A stretch of 64,000 nucleotides of DNA. It comes from Dysgonamonadaceae bacterium. Its GTDB lineage: Bacteria; Bacteroidota; Bacteroidia; Bacteroidales; Azobacteroidaceae. Within the stretch, counting starts at the first letter, position 1; every line of letters starts with the position of its first letter. Shown piece after piece: positions 30,613-40,469 of the stretch. The notes below the pieces were generated by a model. It was not told the DNA's origin. It ran no database searches and worked only from the letters and a program-made list of their open reading frames with translations. Both the position numbers and the translations under genes were made by a program. Location of the stretch: positions 1 to 64,000 of the forward strand of contig JAITQA010000075.1 of the NCBI GenBank assembly GCA_031289145.1, read 5' to 3'.

Positions 30613-32751
30613 ATGAAAAAAATTATTCTCACTCTGCTCTTTGCAGGCATTGTTTTAAGCATAAGGGCACAAGTACTCCAATGGACAGAATCATTGCCCG
30701 GTGTATGGAAAGCTACCTTTGGCGCCCCTGAATCCCATAATCTGCTGAATGTCTCCGGAGTTCAACCCAACAAAGACGCCATTAACGGTATGCCGCAAGC
30801 TGCATTAACTTTGGACATTGAAGGTATTCAAGCCGAAATTTTCGACGGAAAAACGTATTTACGTTTCCCGTTAATAGAAGGTGAACAAATATTCGGTTTG
30901 GGATTGAACTTTCAAACAGTACATCAACGAGGCAAAATATTGAATCTGCATACAGATCACTACGGAGGGAAAGACAATGGGCGAAACCATGCTCCTGTTC
31001 CTTTCTACGTATCTTCCAACGGGTATGGCGTGTTGGTCAATTCCGCTCGCTATCTGACCTACTATGTAGGTACGGGCGTTCGAAAAAACAGTAAGAATCC
31101 ACCTGTAACAAAAGACCGTAATACAGACAAAACTTGGTCGTCTCGACCCTATTCCGATGCAGTGGAAGTGTTGGTGCCGACTGAAGGAGTGGAGATTTTG
31201 CTTTTTGCGGGACCAACGCCATTGGATGCTATACGCCGTTACAATCTGTATTGTGGAGGTGGTTGTCTTCCTCCGCGTTGGGGATTGGGTTTTACGCAAC
31301 GTGTACCAAAAATGTATAACGCGCAAGCGGTAATTGAAGAAGTGAACGAATTTGCCAAACGAGGATACCCACTTGATTTTGTCGGATTGGAACCCGGTTG
31401 GCAAAGCAAGGCCTATCCTTGTTCTTTTGAATGGGATAAGGGACGCTTTCCCGATCCTGCATCTTTCATCAAAATCTTAAAGGAGTTGGGAATACGGGTA
31501 AACTTGTGGACCAATCCTTATGTTTCGCCCGAATCGCCCATCTTCAAGCGCATCGAACCCTATACCGGTAGTCATACCGTATGGTGTGGATTGGTTCCCG
31601 ATTTCACACTTAGGCAAGCAAATACTATCTTCGGCGAACAATTACTGAAAGAACAAATATCCATCGGCGTGAGTGGATATAAAATGGACGAGGTGGATGG
31701 ATATGATTATTACCTGTGGCCGGATGCCGCTCGCTTTCCTTCGGGAATCAGCGCTGAACAGATGCGGCAAATATATGGTGTTTTGCTACAGAAACTCACG
31801 GACAATCTATATCGTAGTCGCAACGAACGGACTTTTGGATTGGTGCGCGCATCAAACGCCGGAGCCAATAATTTCCCTTATGTGATCTATAATGATTATT
31901 ACAGCCACCCTGATTTTATTACGGCATTGATCAACAGCAGCTTTTGCGGGGTGTTGTGGACGCCGGAAGTGAGAGGTTCCAAGTCGGGGGAGGAGTGGTT
32001 GCGTCGTTTTCAATCGGTTGTTTTTTCACCGATGGCTATGATCAATGCATGGAGCAATGGGACAAAACCCTGGTCATTCCCTGAAGTTGCCGAACAAGTA
32101 AAATATTATGCACTGCTCAGAATGCAATTAATGCCTTATTTCTATTCCGAATTTGCCAAATATCATTTTGAAGGAATACCTCCTTTCAGGGCGATGGCGC
32201 TCGAAGAAGGTTTTCTAAACAATTCCGTTCCAGAGGTGAAGGAAGGAAGTCTGGAAGAAAATCCTTATTTGGAAGCAGTTAATAAAGAAATAAAAGACCA
32301 ATACATGGCCGGTGAATACCTATTGGTAGCTCCCTTGTTTACAGGGCAGGAAACACGCAAAGTGTTGCTTCCGAAAGGTAAATGGTATGATTTCTACACC
32401 GGCGAGTATGTAGGTGATGGACAGGAAATTACCGTCACTCCGGGATTAGATAAAATTCCGGTATATGTGAAAGACGGCGGCATTATCCCGATGATGGAAA
32501 GTCGCCTGAAGGCACCAGCCTCCGGTGAAAAAATAAACATAGAAATCCGGCATTATGGCGAAAAATCCGGTAAATATAGTATCTACGATGACGATGGAGA
32601 AACTTTTGATTACGAAAAAGGTCTATTTTCATGGAGAGAAATTATCGTATCTAAAAACAAAAAAGGCCGGTGGGAAGGAAGTATTTCCAAAGCCCCAAAA
32701 GGCAAACCGGATAATATTGGAAAAGTAACATTCTTATTTACTACAAAATGA
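30613..32751 (+). CDS. GH31 family glycoside hydrolase (alpha-glucosidase/alpha-xylosidase-like), secreted
   Basis: Signal peptide; FGLGLNFQTVHQRG, DFVGLEPGWQSKAYPCSFEWDKGRFPDP, GYKMDEVDGYD, YLLVAPLFTG...VLLPKGKWYDFYTGE. Confidence 0.88.
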   Translation: MKKIILTLLFAGIVLSIRAQVLQWTESLPGVWKATFGAPESHNLLNVSGVQPNKDAINGMPQAALTLDIEGIQAEIFDGKTYLRFPLIEGEQIFGLGLNFQTVHQRGKILNLHTDHYGGKDNGRNHAPVPFYVSSNGYGVLVNSARYLTYYVGTGVRKNSKNPPVTKDRNTDKTWSSRPYSDAVEVLVPTEGVEILLFAGPTPLDAIRRYNLYCGGGCLPPRWGLGFTQRVPKMYNAQAVIEEVNEFAKRGYPLDFVGLEPGWQSKAYPCSFEWDKGRFPDPASFIKILKELGIRVNLWTNPYVSPESPIFKRIEPYTGSHTVWCGLVPDFTLRQANTIFGEQLLKEQISIGVSGYKMDEVDGYDYYLWPDAARFPSGISAEQMRQIYGVLLQKLTDNLYRSRNERTFGLVRASNAGANNFPYVIYNDYYSHPDFITALINSSFCGVLWTPEVRGSKSGEEWLRRFQSVVFSPMAMINAWSNGTKPWSFPEVAEQVKYYALLRMQLMPYFYSEFAKYHFEGIPPFRAMALEEGFLNNSVPEVKEGSLEENPYLEAVNKEIKDQYMAGEYLLVAPLFTGQETRKVLLPKGKWYDFYTGEYVGDGQEITVTPGLDKIPVYVKDGGIIPMMESRLKAPASGEKINIEIRHYGEKSGKYSIYDDDGETFDYEKGLFSWREIIVSKNKKGRWEGSISKAPKGKPDNIGKVTFLFTTK

Positions 32752-35700
32752 AGAAAATACTAATTTATCATCTGACGTTTTTGTTTCTGTCCTTACAATT
32801 AATTCAGGCACAGGCAGGAAAAATACTGAATGCCGATGGAATATCAGACACTTACCGTTTGATAGAATCGTACGGTTATGGCATTGAAGTTCCTGATTGC
32901 GGACATCCCGTTAAGCACATTACACAGGTTTTCGACAAAGAGTTGAATAAATATGTTTTCGCCTTTACGCTTCACGCTGCTTTGGACGATGATCGTTGCG
33001 GGGTGAAAGACAGACAACGCGCCGAAATCAAAACATTCGGGCCATCGCCTGAAAGCATGAAAGGGTTTGAAGGAAAGAAACAAGTGTATAAATGGCGTTT
33101 AAAATTGGATGAAGATTTTCAGCCATCGCCGGATTTTTGCCACATTCATCAGGTAAAGGCAGATGCAGGGCCCAAGGCCGATGCTCCCATCGTGACTCTC
33201 ACTCCCCGATGGAAAGAGAGCGGGGAAGTCTTACAATTCAACCATGTTTCTCAAGAAAATCAATCCACTATTTTGGCAGAGGTTCCTCTGAAAGCATTTA
33301 AAGGCGTTTGGGTGGAAGTGACCGAAACAATCGTCCACAGTCATTCAGGAAGCCTTGAAATGGAAATACGACGGTTGTCCGATGGAAAAATTTTATTGCA
33401 CGGTAAAGGTGAAAACTTGGATATGTGGCGTAACGGGTCTAATTTTAATCGCCCGAAATATGGAATATATAGAAGTTTGCGAAGTCCAACCTATTTGCGT
33501 GATGAAACGGTTTTATTTTCCGACATAGAATTTCAGGAAGCAGGACATTTTGCCGACAACCACAATGCAAAAATCTTCAATCTTCGTGATTTTGGGCCAT
33601 CAAGCGATGGAAAAACAATAGATTCGCCCGTTATCCAACGGGCAATTGATGCTTGTCATGCGAAAGGAGGTGGTACGGTAGTTATTCCTCCCGGAACTTA
33701 TCTGTGCGCTACAATTGTCATGAAAGACAACGTGCGGCTGTATCTCGACAAAAATGCGCTTCTGCTCGGGACAACCGACATCAATGCTTACGACAACCTT
33801 GATCCTTTTACCGAAGGACTGGGTGTGGCTGTCGGTTGGGCATTCATTACCGCTATTGACGTCGAAAATATTGCTATTGAAGGCGAAGGAATAATAGATG
33901 GACAAGGGAGCGCCTTGAAAGCCGGTCATATTATAAACGACACCCGTCCCGAATCGGAAAGATGGGGGCGTCGTCCGTTCTTATTGCGTGTACTTCGCTG
34001 CAATAACGTAACTGTTCAGGGTATTACCCTTAAATATGCCGCGGCATGGACATCTCATTACGCTCAAAGCAGCAATATCCGAATTGATGATGTTAAAATT
34101 ATCAGCAAGGGAGTAGCACACAACGATGGTATAAATATTGACGGGTGCCAACAGGTAGAAATACGTAACTGTAACATTGATAGCGGTGATGATGCCTTGT
34201 GTTTCAAAGCGACATACAGTAAATCGCCCTGTAAGGACATCACTGTAACCGGCATGCGATTAAAGAGTAGTCAGGCCGGTATTAAAATAGGTACGGAATC
34301 TATGTCTTCCTTCGAAAATATTCGTATTTCCCAGTGTCATATCTATGATACCCGCAACGGAGGTATCAAATTGTTGACGGTCGATGGCGCTCATCTGAAA
34401 AATATTGAAATTACCGATATTACCATGGATAATGTTCGGACACCCATGCTTTTCCGTCTTGGTTCCCGCTTAAATGTTTTCCGCAAAGGAGATGAAAAAC
34501 AAACTACCGGGAGTTTCGAGCACGTTTTTATACGAAATATTAAAGCCCGAAGCGATTCGGTTACCCAATTAACACCTGCATCCGGAATATTAATCACCGG
34601 CGTTCCGGGACATCCAATCAATAATCTTACGCTCGAAAATATCGAAATCGAATTACCCGGAGGCGGAACGCTTGAAGAAGGGCATCGCATTGTTCAAGAA
34701 GCCGTTGAACAATATCCGGAAGTTAAAACTTTCGGGCCTTATGTTCCGGCATACGGGGTATGGGCGCGTCATGTAAAAAATCTCCAATTGAATAATATTA
34801 CATTCAGACTGAATAAAGCCGATTTGCGCCCGGCTTTAATTTGTCAGGATGCAATGGGGTTAATTGTCAATAACCTGGAAGCAGATGCTTTCGTCGGTTC
34901 CGAGGCGGTAATCCGTTTGGATAGCGTTCGGTGTGCCTATATCACTACACCATCAATTGCGGGGCAATCCAATGCTTTTTTGCAACTCACAGGTACGGAA
35001 AATAACGAAATTTATTTGGACGGAAAGCAATCTGTGCACGTCAATACAATGATTGATGCTATCAATGGATCTCAAGCCAGTACCGTTGAACAAAGACCGT
35101 TTCCGGATGCGGCGAATACAACAATGCCCGGTGCCCGGCTATCATACCAGCCGGGAAAAACACCGAAATCATGGGCGGTTGCTACGGCGCAATCGGTCAT
35201 GTCCCGTTGGCCAGATTATTCCAAAGCATACTGGAATTCATGGACTTATGTTAATGCCTATATGGCTCTTGCCTTTGAACGTCTTTATAAGGAGACCGGA
35301 GAGAAAACTTATCTGGACTACATCAAAAAATACATTGACGGTTTTGTTGATGAAAATGGAAATTTACAAGCCGTACGCAATCATAAAGGAGTAACACGTA
35401 TGCCTGTTTATTGTTCAAATCTTGATGGAATGATGCCGGGAAATACATTGGTGATGATATACGAATATTACAAGGACGAACGGTATAAAAAGGCGGCCGA
35501 AAAAATACGACATTGTTTAGATAGCTATCCGCGTAACAGTGATGGCGGTTTTTGGCATGGAAACGGAATGCATGGGCAGATGTGGATTGATGGCATTTTC
35601 ATGGGACAACTATTTTTGTTGCGATACGGAAAAACAATAGGAGATAGCGAATATGCCTTCAATGAAGCCATTAACCAAATTACAGCGTATGCCAAACGGG

Positions 35701-36299
35701 GAGAACGGGACAAAACCGGACTTTATGTACATGGTATCTATGAAGCGGGTCATGGCGACCGTATTTGTCGTTGGGCAGATGCAAAAGGAGGACAATCACC
35801 TGAAGTTTGGAGTGAAGGCTTGGGCTGGTATGCCTTAGTATTGGTAGAAGCATTGGAAACCATTCCGGAAAATTATCCGAGATACAATGAAATCAAAGAT
35901 ATATACATCCGTCTGGCCAAGGGATTGAAAAAAACACAGGATCCAAAGACTGGCGGCTGGTATCAGGTAGTCGACAAAACAACGCATCCGGACAATTGGA
36001 TAGACACTTCCGGAAGCTCCATGTTTGTATATGCTATTCAGCAAGGAATCAACCTCGGTATCCTTAGTAAAAAAGGATACAAAAAGGTTGTTGAGAATGG
36101 ATACAAGTCCATTACAAGCCACGCAAAAGTTAATAAAAGCGGTTTAGTTGACATTGATGCCGCTTGCGACGGACTTGGCGTACAGGATAGTTATGACAAA
36201 TACATTCACTACAAACAGATGCTGAATGCCAAAGAAGCATACGCCGGTTTTGTATGGGCTACGGAAATCGTTGAACGAGAAAAAAATAAAAAAAAATAG
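32748..36299 (+). CDS. Three-module enzyme: jelly-roll lyase-like domain + GH28 polygalacturonase-like + GH105/GH88 unsaturated glycuronyl hydrolase-like
   Basis: DRQRAEIK/FCHIHQVKA/PKYGIYRSL (lyase-like); DGINIDGCQQVEIRNCNIDSGDDALCFKA (GH28); FWHGNGMHGQMWIDGIFMGQLFLLRYGK...EVWSEGLGWYALVLVEAL (GH105). Overlaps GH31 stop by 4 bp. Confidence 0.82.
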   Translation: MKKILIYHLTFLFLSLQLIQAQAGKILNADGISDTYRLIESYGYGIEVPDCGHPVKHITQVFDKELNKYVFAFTLHAALDDDRCGVKDRQRAEIKTFGPSPESMKGFEGKKQVYKWRLKLDEDFQPSPDFCHIHQVKADAGPKADAPIVTLTPRWKESGEVLQFNHVSQENQSTILAEVPLKAFKGVWVEVTETIVHSHSGSLEMEIRRLSDGKILLHGKGENLDMWRNGSNFNRPKYGIYRSLRSPTYLRDETVLFSDIEFQEAGHFADNHNAKIFNLRDFGPSSDGKTIDSPVIQRAIDACHAKGGGTVVIPPGTYLCATIVMKDNVRLYLDKNALLLGTTDINAYDNLDPFTEGLGVAVGWAFITAIDVENIAIEGEGIIDGQGSALKAGHIINDTRPESERWGRRPFLLRVLRCNNVTVQGITLKYAAAWTSHYAQSSNIRIDDVKIISKGVAHNDGINIDGCQQVEIRNCNIDSGDDALCFKATYSKSPCKDITVTGMRLKSSQAGIKIGTESMSSFENIRISQCHIYDTRNGGIKLLTVDGAHLKNIEITDITMDNVRTPMLFRLGSRLNVFRKGDEKQTTGSFEHVFIRNIKARSDSVTQLTPASGILITGVPGHPINNLTLENIEIELPGGGTLEEGHRIVQEAVEQYPEVKTFGPYVPAYGVWARHVKNLQLNNITFRLNKADLRPALICQDAMGLIVNNLEADAFVGSEAVIRLDSVRCAYITTPSIAGQSNAFLQLTGTENNEIYLDGKQSVHVNTMIDAINGSQASTVEQRPFPDAANTTMPGARLSYQPGKTPKSWAVATAQSVMSRWPDYSKAYWNSWTYVNAYMALAFERLYKETGEKTYLDYIKKYIDGFVDENGNLQAVRNHKGVTRMPVYCSNLDGMMPGNTLVMIYEYYKDERYKKAAEKIRHCLDSYPRNSDGGFWHGNGMHGQMWIDGIFMGQLFLLRYGKTIGDSEYAFNEAINQITAYAKRGERDKTGLYVHGIYEAGHGDRICRWADAKGGQSPEVWSEGLGWYALVLVEALETIPENYPRYNEIKDIYIRLAKGLKKTQDPKTGGWYQVVDKTTHPDNWIDTSGSSMFVYAIQQGINLGILSKKGYKKVVENGYKSITSHAKVNKSGLVDIDAACDGLGVQDSYDKYIHYKQMLNAKEAYAGFVWATEIVEREKNKKK

Positions 36300-36322
36300 C
36301 AAATATGGATTTTCCTCAATGT

Positions 36323-39300
36323 TTAAAATGTTACCGACAAGTGTTCGCCGGACTTAATTTGCTTTTTTACGACAACTCCTTCCTCGTTTTTCACGACAAC
36401 TTCCAGTTTGTCATTTTTCCTTGTAATGTTGACATCGAATATTTGTTCGAAACAGTGAATGGATTTCAGATTCATAAAATTCCATTCGTCGGGCAATTGA
36501 GGACACAGTTCAAAAGAGTGAAGTCCTGTAGGACGTATGCCGAAAATTCCTTCCGTATAAATCCTGCAATACAATCCGCTTTCTGCCGAAAGATGGCGTT
36601 GTGATCCTTCCGGCCAGGCTTCAATGGCATAAGGCACATGCTCTCCCAATAAACGGCGTATGGAATATCGCTTCAAATAATCCAAGCCCTTTTCCTTTGC
36701 TCCGGCTGCAAAAATGCCGCGCAATGCATAAAGAGTAGAGCGATCCCAAAAAGTCTTTGTTCCGGCTTGGGTAAGCAAGCCGTCATCCGTCCATAGGCGA
36801 GGGGAAAATAAAGCGTCAACTGTACCTTTTGACCGGTCAAAAATGCCGACTGTTAAAGGGATACATATCCAAGCGCGTAAAATATCGTTCCCTTCGTAAT
36901 AGCGATAAGTATGAAAGCCTTCCACCTCATATCCAAAATGAGTTTCAATAGCTTTCTTTAACACTTCGGATTCTTTTTTGTATGTATTCAGTAAGCTGGA
37001 GGATTTACCTAAATCTCTACCTAAATAAGAGGCGGAAATCAAGGCATCATAATAAAGTCCGGAAGTACAAAGATTTGCATCTCCTGAAGGGAAACGATTT
37101 TCCAACTCATCGGAATTGGATTTGACTACACCATCTTTATTCAATTGCCTTTTGCAATACTCCAGACACCATTCAATCAAAGGCCATAATTCCTGTGCTT
37201 CTGCTTTGTTTCCCCTTGCCAGTGCATAACGGGCTGCTCCATAAGCAATCATGGCACAATCACCCCTGTCTTTTGCACCATGCCAAATTCCATCGCCTTC
37301 GGCAATAATGGAACTCGGGATGGGTTTATATTCATCATTCATAAAACGGGCGAAATGTCGAAACGCATTTAGTGCGGATTCATTACCCGTGTCATAGCCT
37401 AAAAAAGGGAAGAACGGATTGATGTATTCCGCTTGATCGTTGGCCCAGATAGCGGCGTAATAGGCTTCTCCTCCCGGACCGTGCATCAATCCGCCTTTGG
37501 TTTGGTAAATACTTTCCGAACCACGTACTTTGGCAAATGCAAAAGTGGTATTCAGCACCGGGTCCGGAGTTTCCAATACTAATTTTGACCCAATTTCGTT
37601 TATCAGATTCTTCCGATTCACCAACTCTTGTTCCGAATCAACAACCGGCAAAACTTCGTTGGTTTTATGGGCGAAGAAACGCATATAAAAAATAAGTTCC
37701 GCTCCGGGTTGTAACGAATAAAATCCTTTATGAGAACCAGAAACGCTATATGTATACCCTCCGTATATTCCGGTTGAAGCATCTGTGATATAAGTCATAT
37801 TCACGTCCGGAAAATCAATATTCATATTTTGTTTTCCTGCATTTTTTAATATATACTTTTCTATATAAACCGGCTGGAAAGTGGATGGAAAAAGTATTCG
37901 TGTCAGTTGCAGGTTGTTTTCGGGAAACTTGCTTTCCACTACCATTAATCCTTCCAAAGTAATCCTATCCGTTTTTTCCTCACCCAAAGACTGATTATTG
38001 ACTAATATAAAATCACGAATATCCAATGCAAATTGTTTATTTAAATGCGAACGTGTTTTATTGGGTTCAAAGCGAAGCATTGGCCAAACAATACTGCGAT
38101 TGAGGACAAATGCTTGTTTGCTGTCCACTCCATAGCGCAAAACAACCGATAATTGTTTTCCACTCATTTCAATATGGTCATCGTGAGGAATTTCGGAACT
38201 TGTTTCCCAACGGATTCCGTTGTTTTCATTCATCTTCCAACGCGTATTTTCCTGCGCTTCAATGTCGTCTACATTCAAACCAATAATCATACTTTCCAAT
38301 TCTTTTTTACAGACCGGAATAAAACCATCAGTCATTAATTCCTTTCCTGTTATCGTTTTATTATTTAGTGAAAAGCCGGATTTTTCGTCTTCTTCCAGAT
38401 TCAGTTCCTTTACGACATAGTTTTTTGCAGGATCCAAGCCTTTTAATTTCACGCGTTCATCCCGATTGTTTCCCGTTTGATAAACAAATACGGCTGCTTT
38501 TTTTTTATCCCTTGAAACATAGCTTAAAGCGGAGCGGGAATCTTTATATGGAGACACTAAACGGTATAAGTCGCCTTGTTGAACAATCGCTCTCAGACTT
38601 TTTTTATACAGGTCAATACTGCGTCGTATTTGTTTCTTTTCTGCTCCCGTTATTTTTGTCAAATCCATATCTACGCCGTATGCTCCGCTTAAAGCAACAT
38701 CAATCGTAAATTTCATCGGACGGTTACCCATCCGGGTAACATGAGCGGATATTGTGTTTGCAGGGAAAACGTGTGAGAATCCCCACTGAATAAATATTCG
38801 TTTTAGCGGATCCGTATTGTCGCTTGGCCAAAAGGAATCAAAATGACTTAAAGATCCGTAATCAACCCGTCCACCACCGCCTGCACAAAGCATCATCATC
38901 ACATCCGGATAGGTAGACGCTGTTTTTCTCATTAAATCAAGTAATGCACGATTATAATCAATTAACAAGTGCGATTGCTTAGTTGGCGACAAGTAAGGAG
39001 ACCCCGGCTGCGTAACATAACGGTTGGCGTCCCATTTCACGTAACGGATTCCCGGATTGGGTTTCAGCGTTTTTTCAATTACTTCTTTCCATTCAAATTC
39101 TTGTACTTCAGGCCGGGTTAAGTCCAGAATCAATTGATTACGACCAAACAATAATTCACGTTTCGGTTGCGTAATGACCCAATCCGGATGTTTAACATAT
39201 AATTCACTCAACGGATTTACCATTTCAGGTTCCAACCAAATACCAAAATTTATTTTTCTTTTTTGCGCTTCGTCGCAGAGATAGGAAATTCCACTCGGAA

Positions 39301-40432
39301 GTTTTTTCCGGTCCGGCGTCCAATCTCCCAAGCCATGCTTATCATCATTGCGGGAATAGGCATTGTTGCCAAACCATCCGTCATCTAATAAAAATAATTC
39401 TATTCCAATATCTTTAGCCCCATCAAACAATGAAACTATTTTCTTTTCGTCAAAATTACAATGCGTAGCTTCCCAATTATTCAAGAGGATCGGCCGTTCT
39501 TTTTCTCCATCCCGAATCCCGGATTTTAATGCCCAGTGGTGGATGTTCCTGCTGGCCGTTCCTTTCCCTTCCCGGCTATAAGTCCACAAAGATACGGGTG
39601 TTTGAAAGGTATTGTCTTTTTCCAACAAATAGTGTGACCCGAAATGATTAATACCCGACAATGCCCGCAAGTTGTTGTTCCAATCCAACTCGAATGAAAG
39701 TTGAAAACTACCCGGCCAAAACAGAGAACCGATAAATACATCTCCGGAATCTTCCTCTGCCTCTTGGTTTAACGAGAGAATAAATGATGGAATCCTCATT
39801 TGGTGAGCTCTTACTCCTATTTTGGAATCCAAGGTTTTGATGCCTGGCGTCAGTTTTTCCTCCGACATAGTAGCTTCTCTTTTATAATTTCCGTAAAATT
39901 GAGTCAACCAATATTCTTTGGCTTTCAAAATGGGCGCAATTGAAGCGTACCGATAAAGCGTAACATCTCCGTCTTCCTGATGGTAAATCTGAGTCCACAT
40001 CCGTAAAACATCCTCTTCTTTGTGGGATTGAATAAAAATATCTACAAAAAAGGGATATTGAGTATCTTTCAGTTGGATAATTGTTTGATCCGTATTTTGA
40101 TCAATTCGAACAACAGAATGAGTAACATAATACAAATCCGTAGATGTGTTTCCATCCGCATGTACCACTTCCAACGCCGGTTCTGCAATAAATCCGTTTC
40201 CGGAAGTCGGATAAAATTCCCATTCGCGAGGAAAACCGCTCTCCGGTATTGATGATTTTTTAGTAATACTGCCATAATCAGATTGATAGAGACGATTATC
40301 ATTACCAATAAAAAGGATCAGTTGGGAATTAACTGTAGTTATTCGGATTTCTTTATCCCTCAACCCTTGCGACATCAGAAGAGTTGAATGTAAGAAAAAA
40401 TAAGTAATTAAACCAAAGATTGTCTTTTTCAT
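36323..40432 (-). CDS. GH36 alpha-galactosidase-like enzyme fused to a C-terminal (alpha/alpha)6-like domain
   Basis: LFLLDDGWFGNN, FGIWLEPEMVNPLSELY, IRYVKWDANR, FWPSDNTDPLKR; C-terminal GDGIWHGAKDRGDCAMIAYGAARYALARG with helical-repeat character. Confidence 0.85.
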   Translation of the reverse strand: MKKTIFGLITYFFLHSTLLMSQGLRDKEIRITTVNSQLILFIGNDNRLYQSDYGSITKKSSIPESGFPREWEFYPTSGNGFIAEPALEVVHADGNTSTDLYYVTHSVVRIDQNTDQTIIQLKDTQYPFFVDIFIQSHKEEDVLRMWTQIYHQEDGDVTLYRYASIAPILKAKEYWLTQFYGNYKREATMSEEKLTPGIKTLDSKIGVRAHQMRIPSFILSLNQEAEEDSGDVFIGSLFWPGSFQLSFELDWNNNLRALSGINHFGSHYLLEKDNTFQTPVSLWTYSREGKGTASRNIHHWALKSGIRDGEKERPILLNNWEATHCNFDEKKIVSLFDGAKDIGIELFLLDDGWFGNNAYSRNDDKHGLGDWTPDRKKLPSGISYLCDEAQKRKINFGIWLEPEMVNPLSELYVKHPDWVITQPKRELLFGRNQLILDLTRPEVQEFEWKEVIEKTLKPNPGIRYVKWDANRYVTQPGSPYLSPTKQSHLLIDYNRALLDLMRKTASTYPDVMMMLCAGGGGRVDYGSLSHFDSFWPSDNTDPLKRIFIQWGFSHVFPANTISAHVTRMGNRPMKFTIDVALSGAYGVDMDLTKITGAEKKQIRRSIDLYKKSLRAIVQQGDLYRLVSPYKDSRSALSYVSRDKKKAAVFVYQTGNNRDERVKLKGLDPAKNYVVKELNLEEDEKSGFSLNNKTITGKELMTDGFIPVCKKELESMIIGLNVDDIEAQENTRWKMNENNGIRWETSSEIPHDDHIEMSGKQLSVVLRYGVDSKQAFVLNRSIVWPMLRFEPNKTRSHLNKQFALDIRDFILVNNQSLGEEKTDRITLEGLMVVESKFPENNLQLTRILFPSTFQPVYIEKYILKNAGKQNMNIDFPDVNMTYITDASTGIYGGYTYSVSGSHKGFYSLQPGAELIFYMRFFAHKTNEVLPVVDSEQELVNRKNLINEIGSKLVLETPDPVLNTTFAFAKVRGSESIYQTKGGLMHGPGGEAYYAAIWANDQAEYINPFFPFLGYDTGNESALNAFRHFARFMNDEYKPIPSSIIAEGDGIWHGAKDRGDCAMIAYGAARYALARGNKAEAQELWPLIEWCLEYCKRQLNKDGVVKSNSDELENRFPSGDANLCTSGLYYDALISASYLGRDLGKSSSLLNTYKKESEVLKKAIETHFGYEVEGFHTYRYYEGNDILRAWICIPLTVGIFDRSKGTVDALFSPRLWTDDGLLTQAGTKTFWDRSTLYALRGIFAAGAKEKGLDYLKRYSIRRLLGEHVPYAIEAWPEGSQRHLSAESGLYCRIYTEGIFGIRPTGLHSFELCPQLPDEWNFMNLKSIHCFEQIFDVNITRKNDKLEVVVKNEEGVVVKKQIKSGEHLSVTF

Positions 40433-40469
40433 TTTAATTTATTCAAACAAAAGTAATTTTTCGGGCGTA

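Noticed and set aside
30871-31404. 177-aa minus-strand ORF inside the GH31 gene
   Set aside because: Shadow ORF of a clear GH31 coding sequence.
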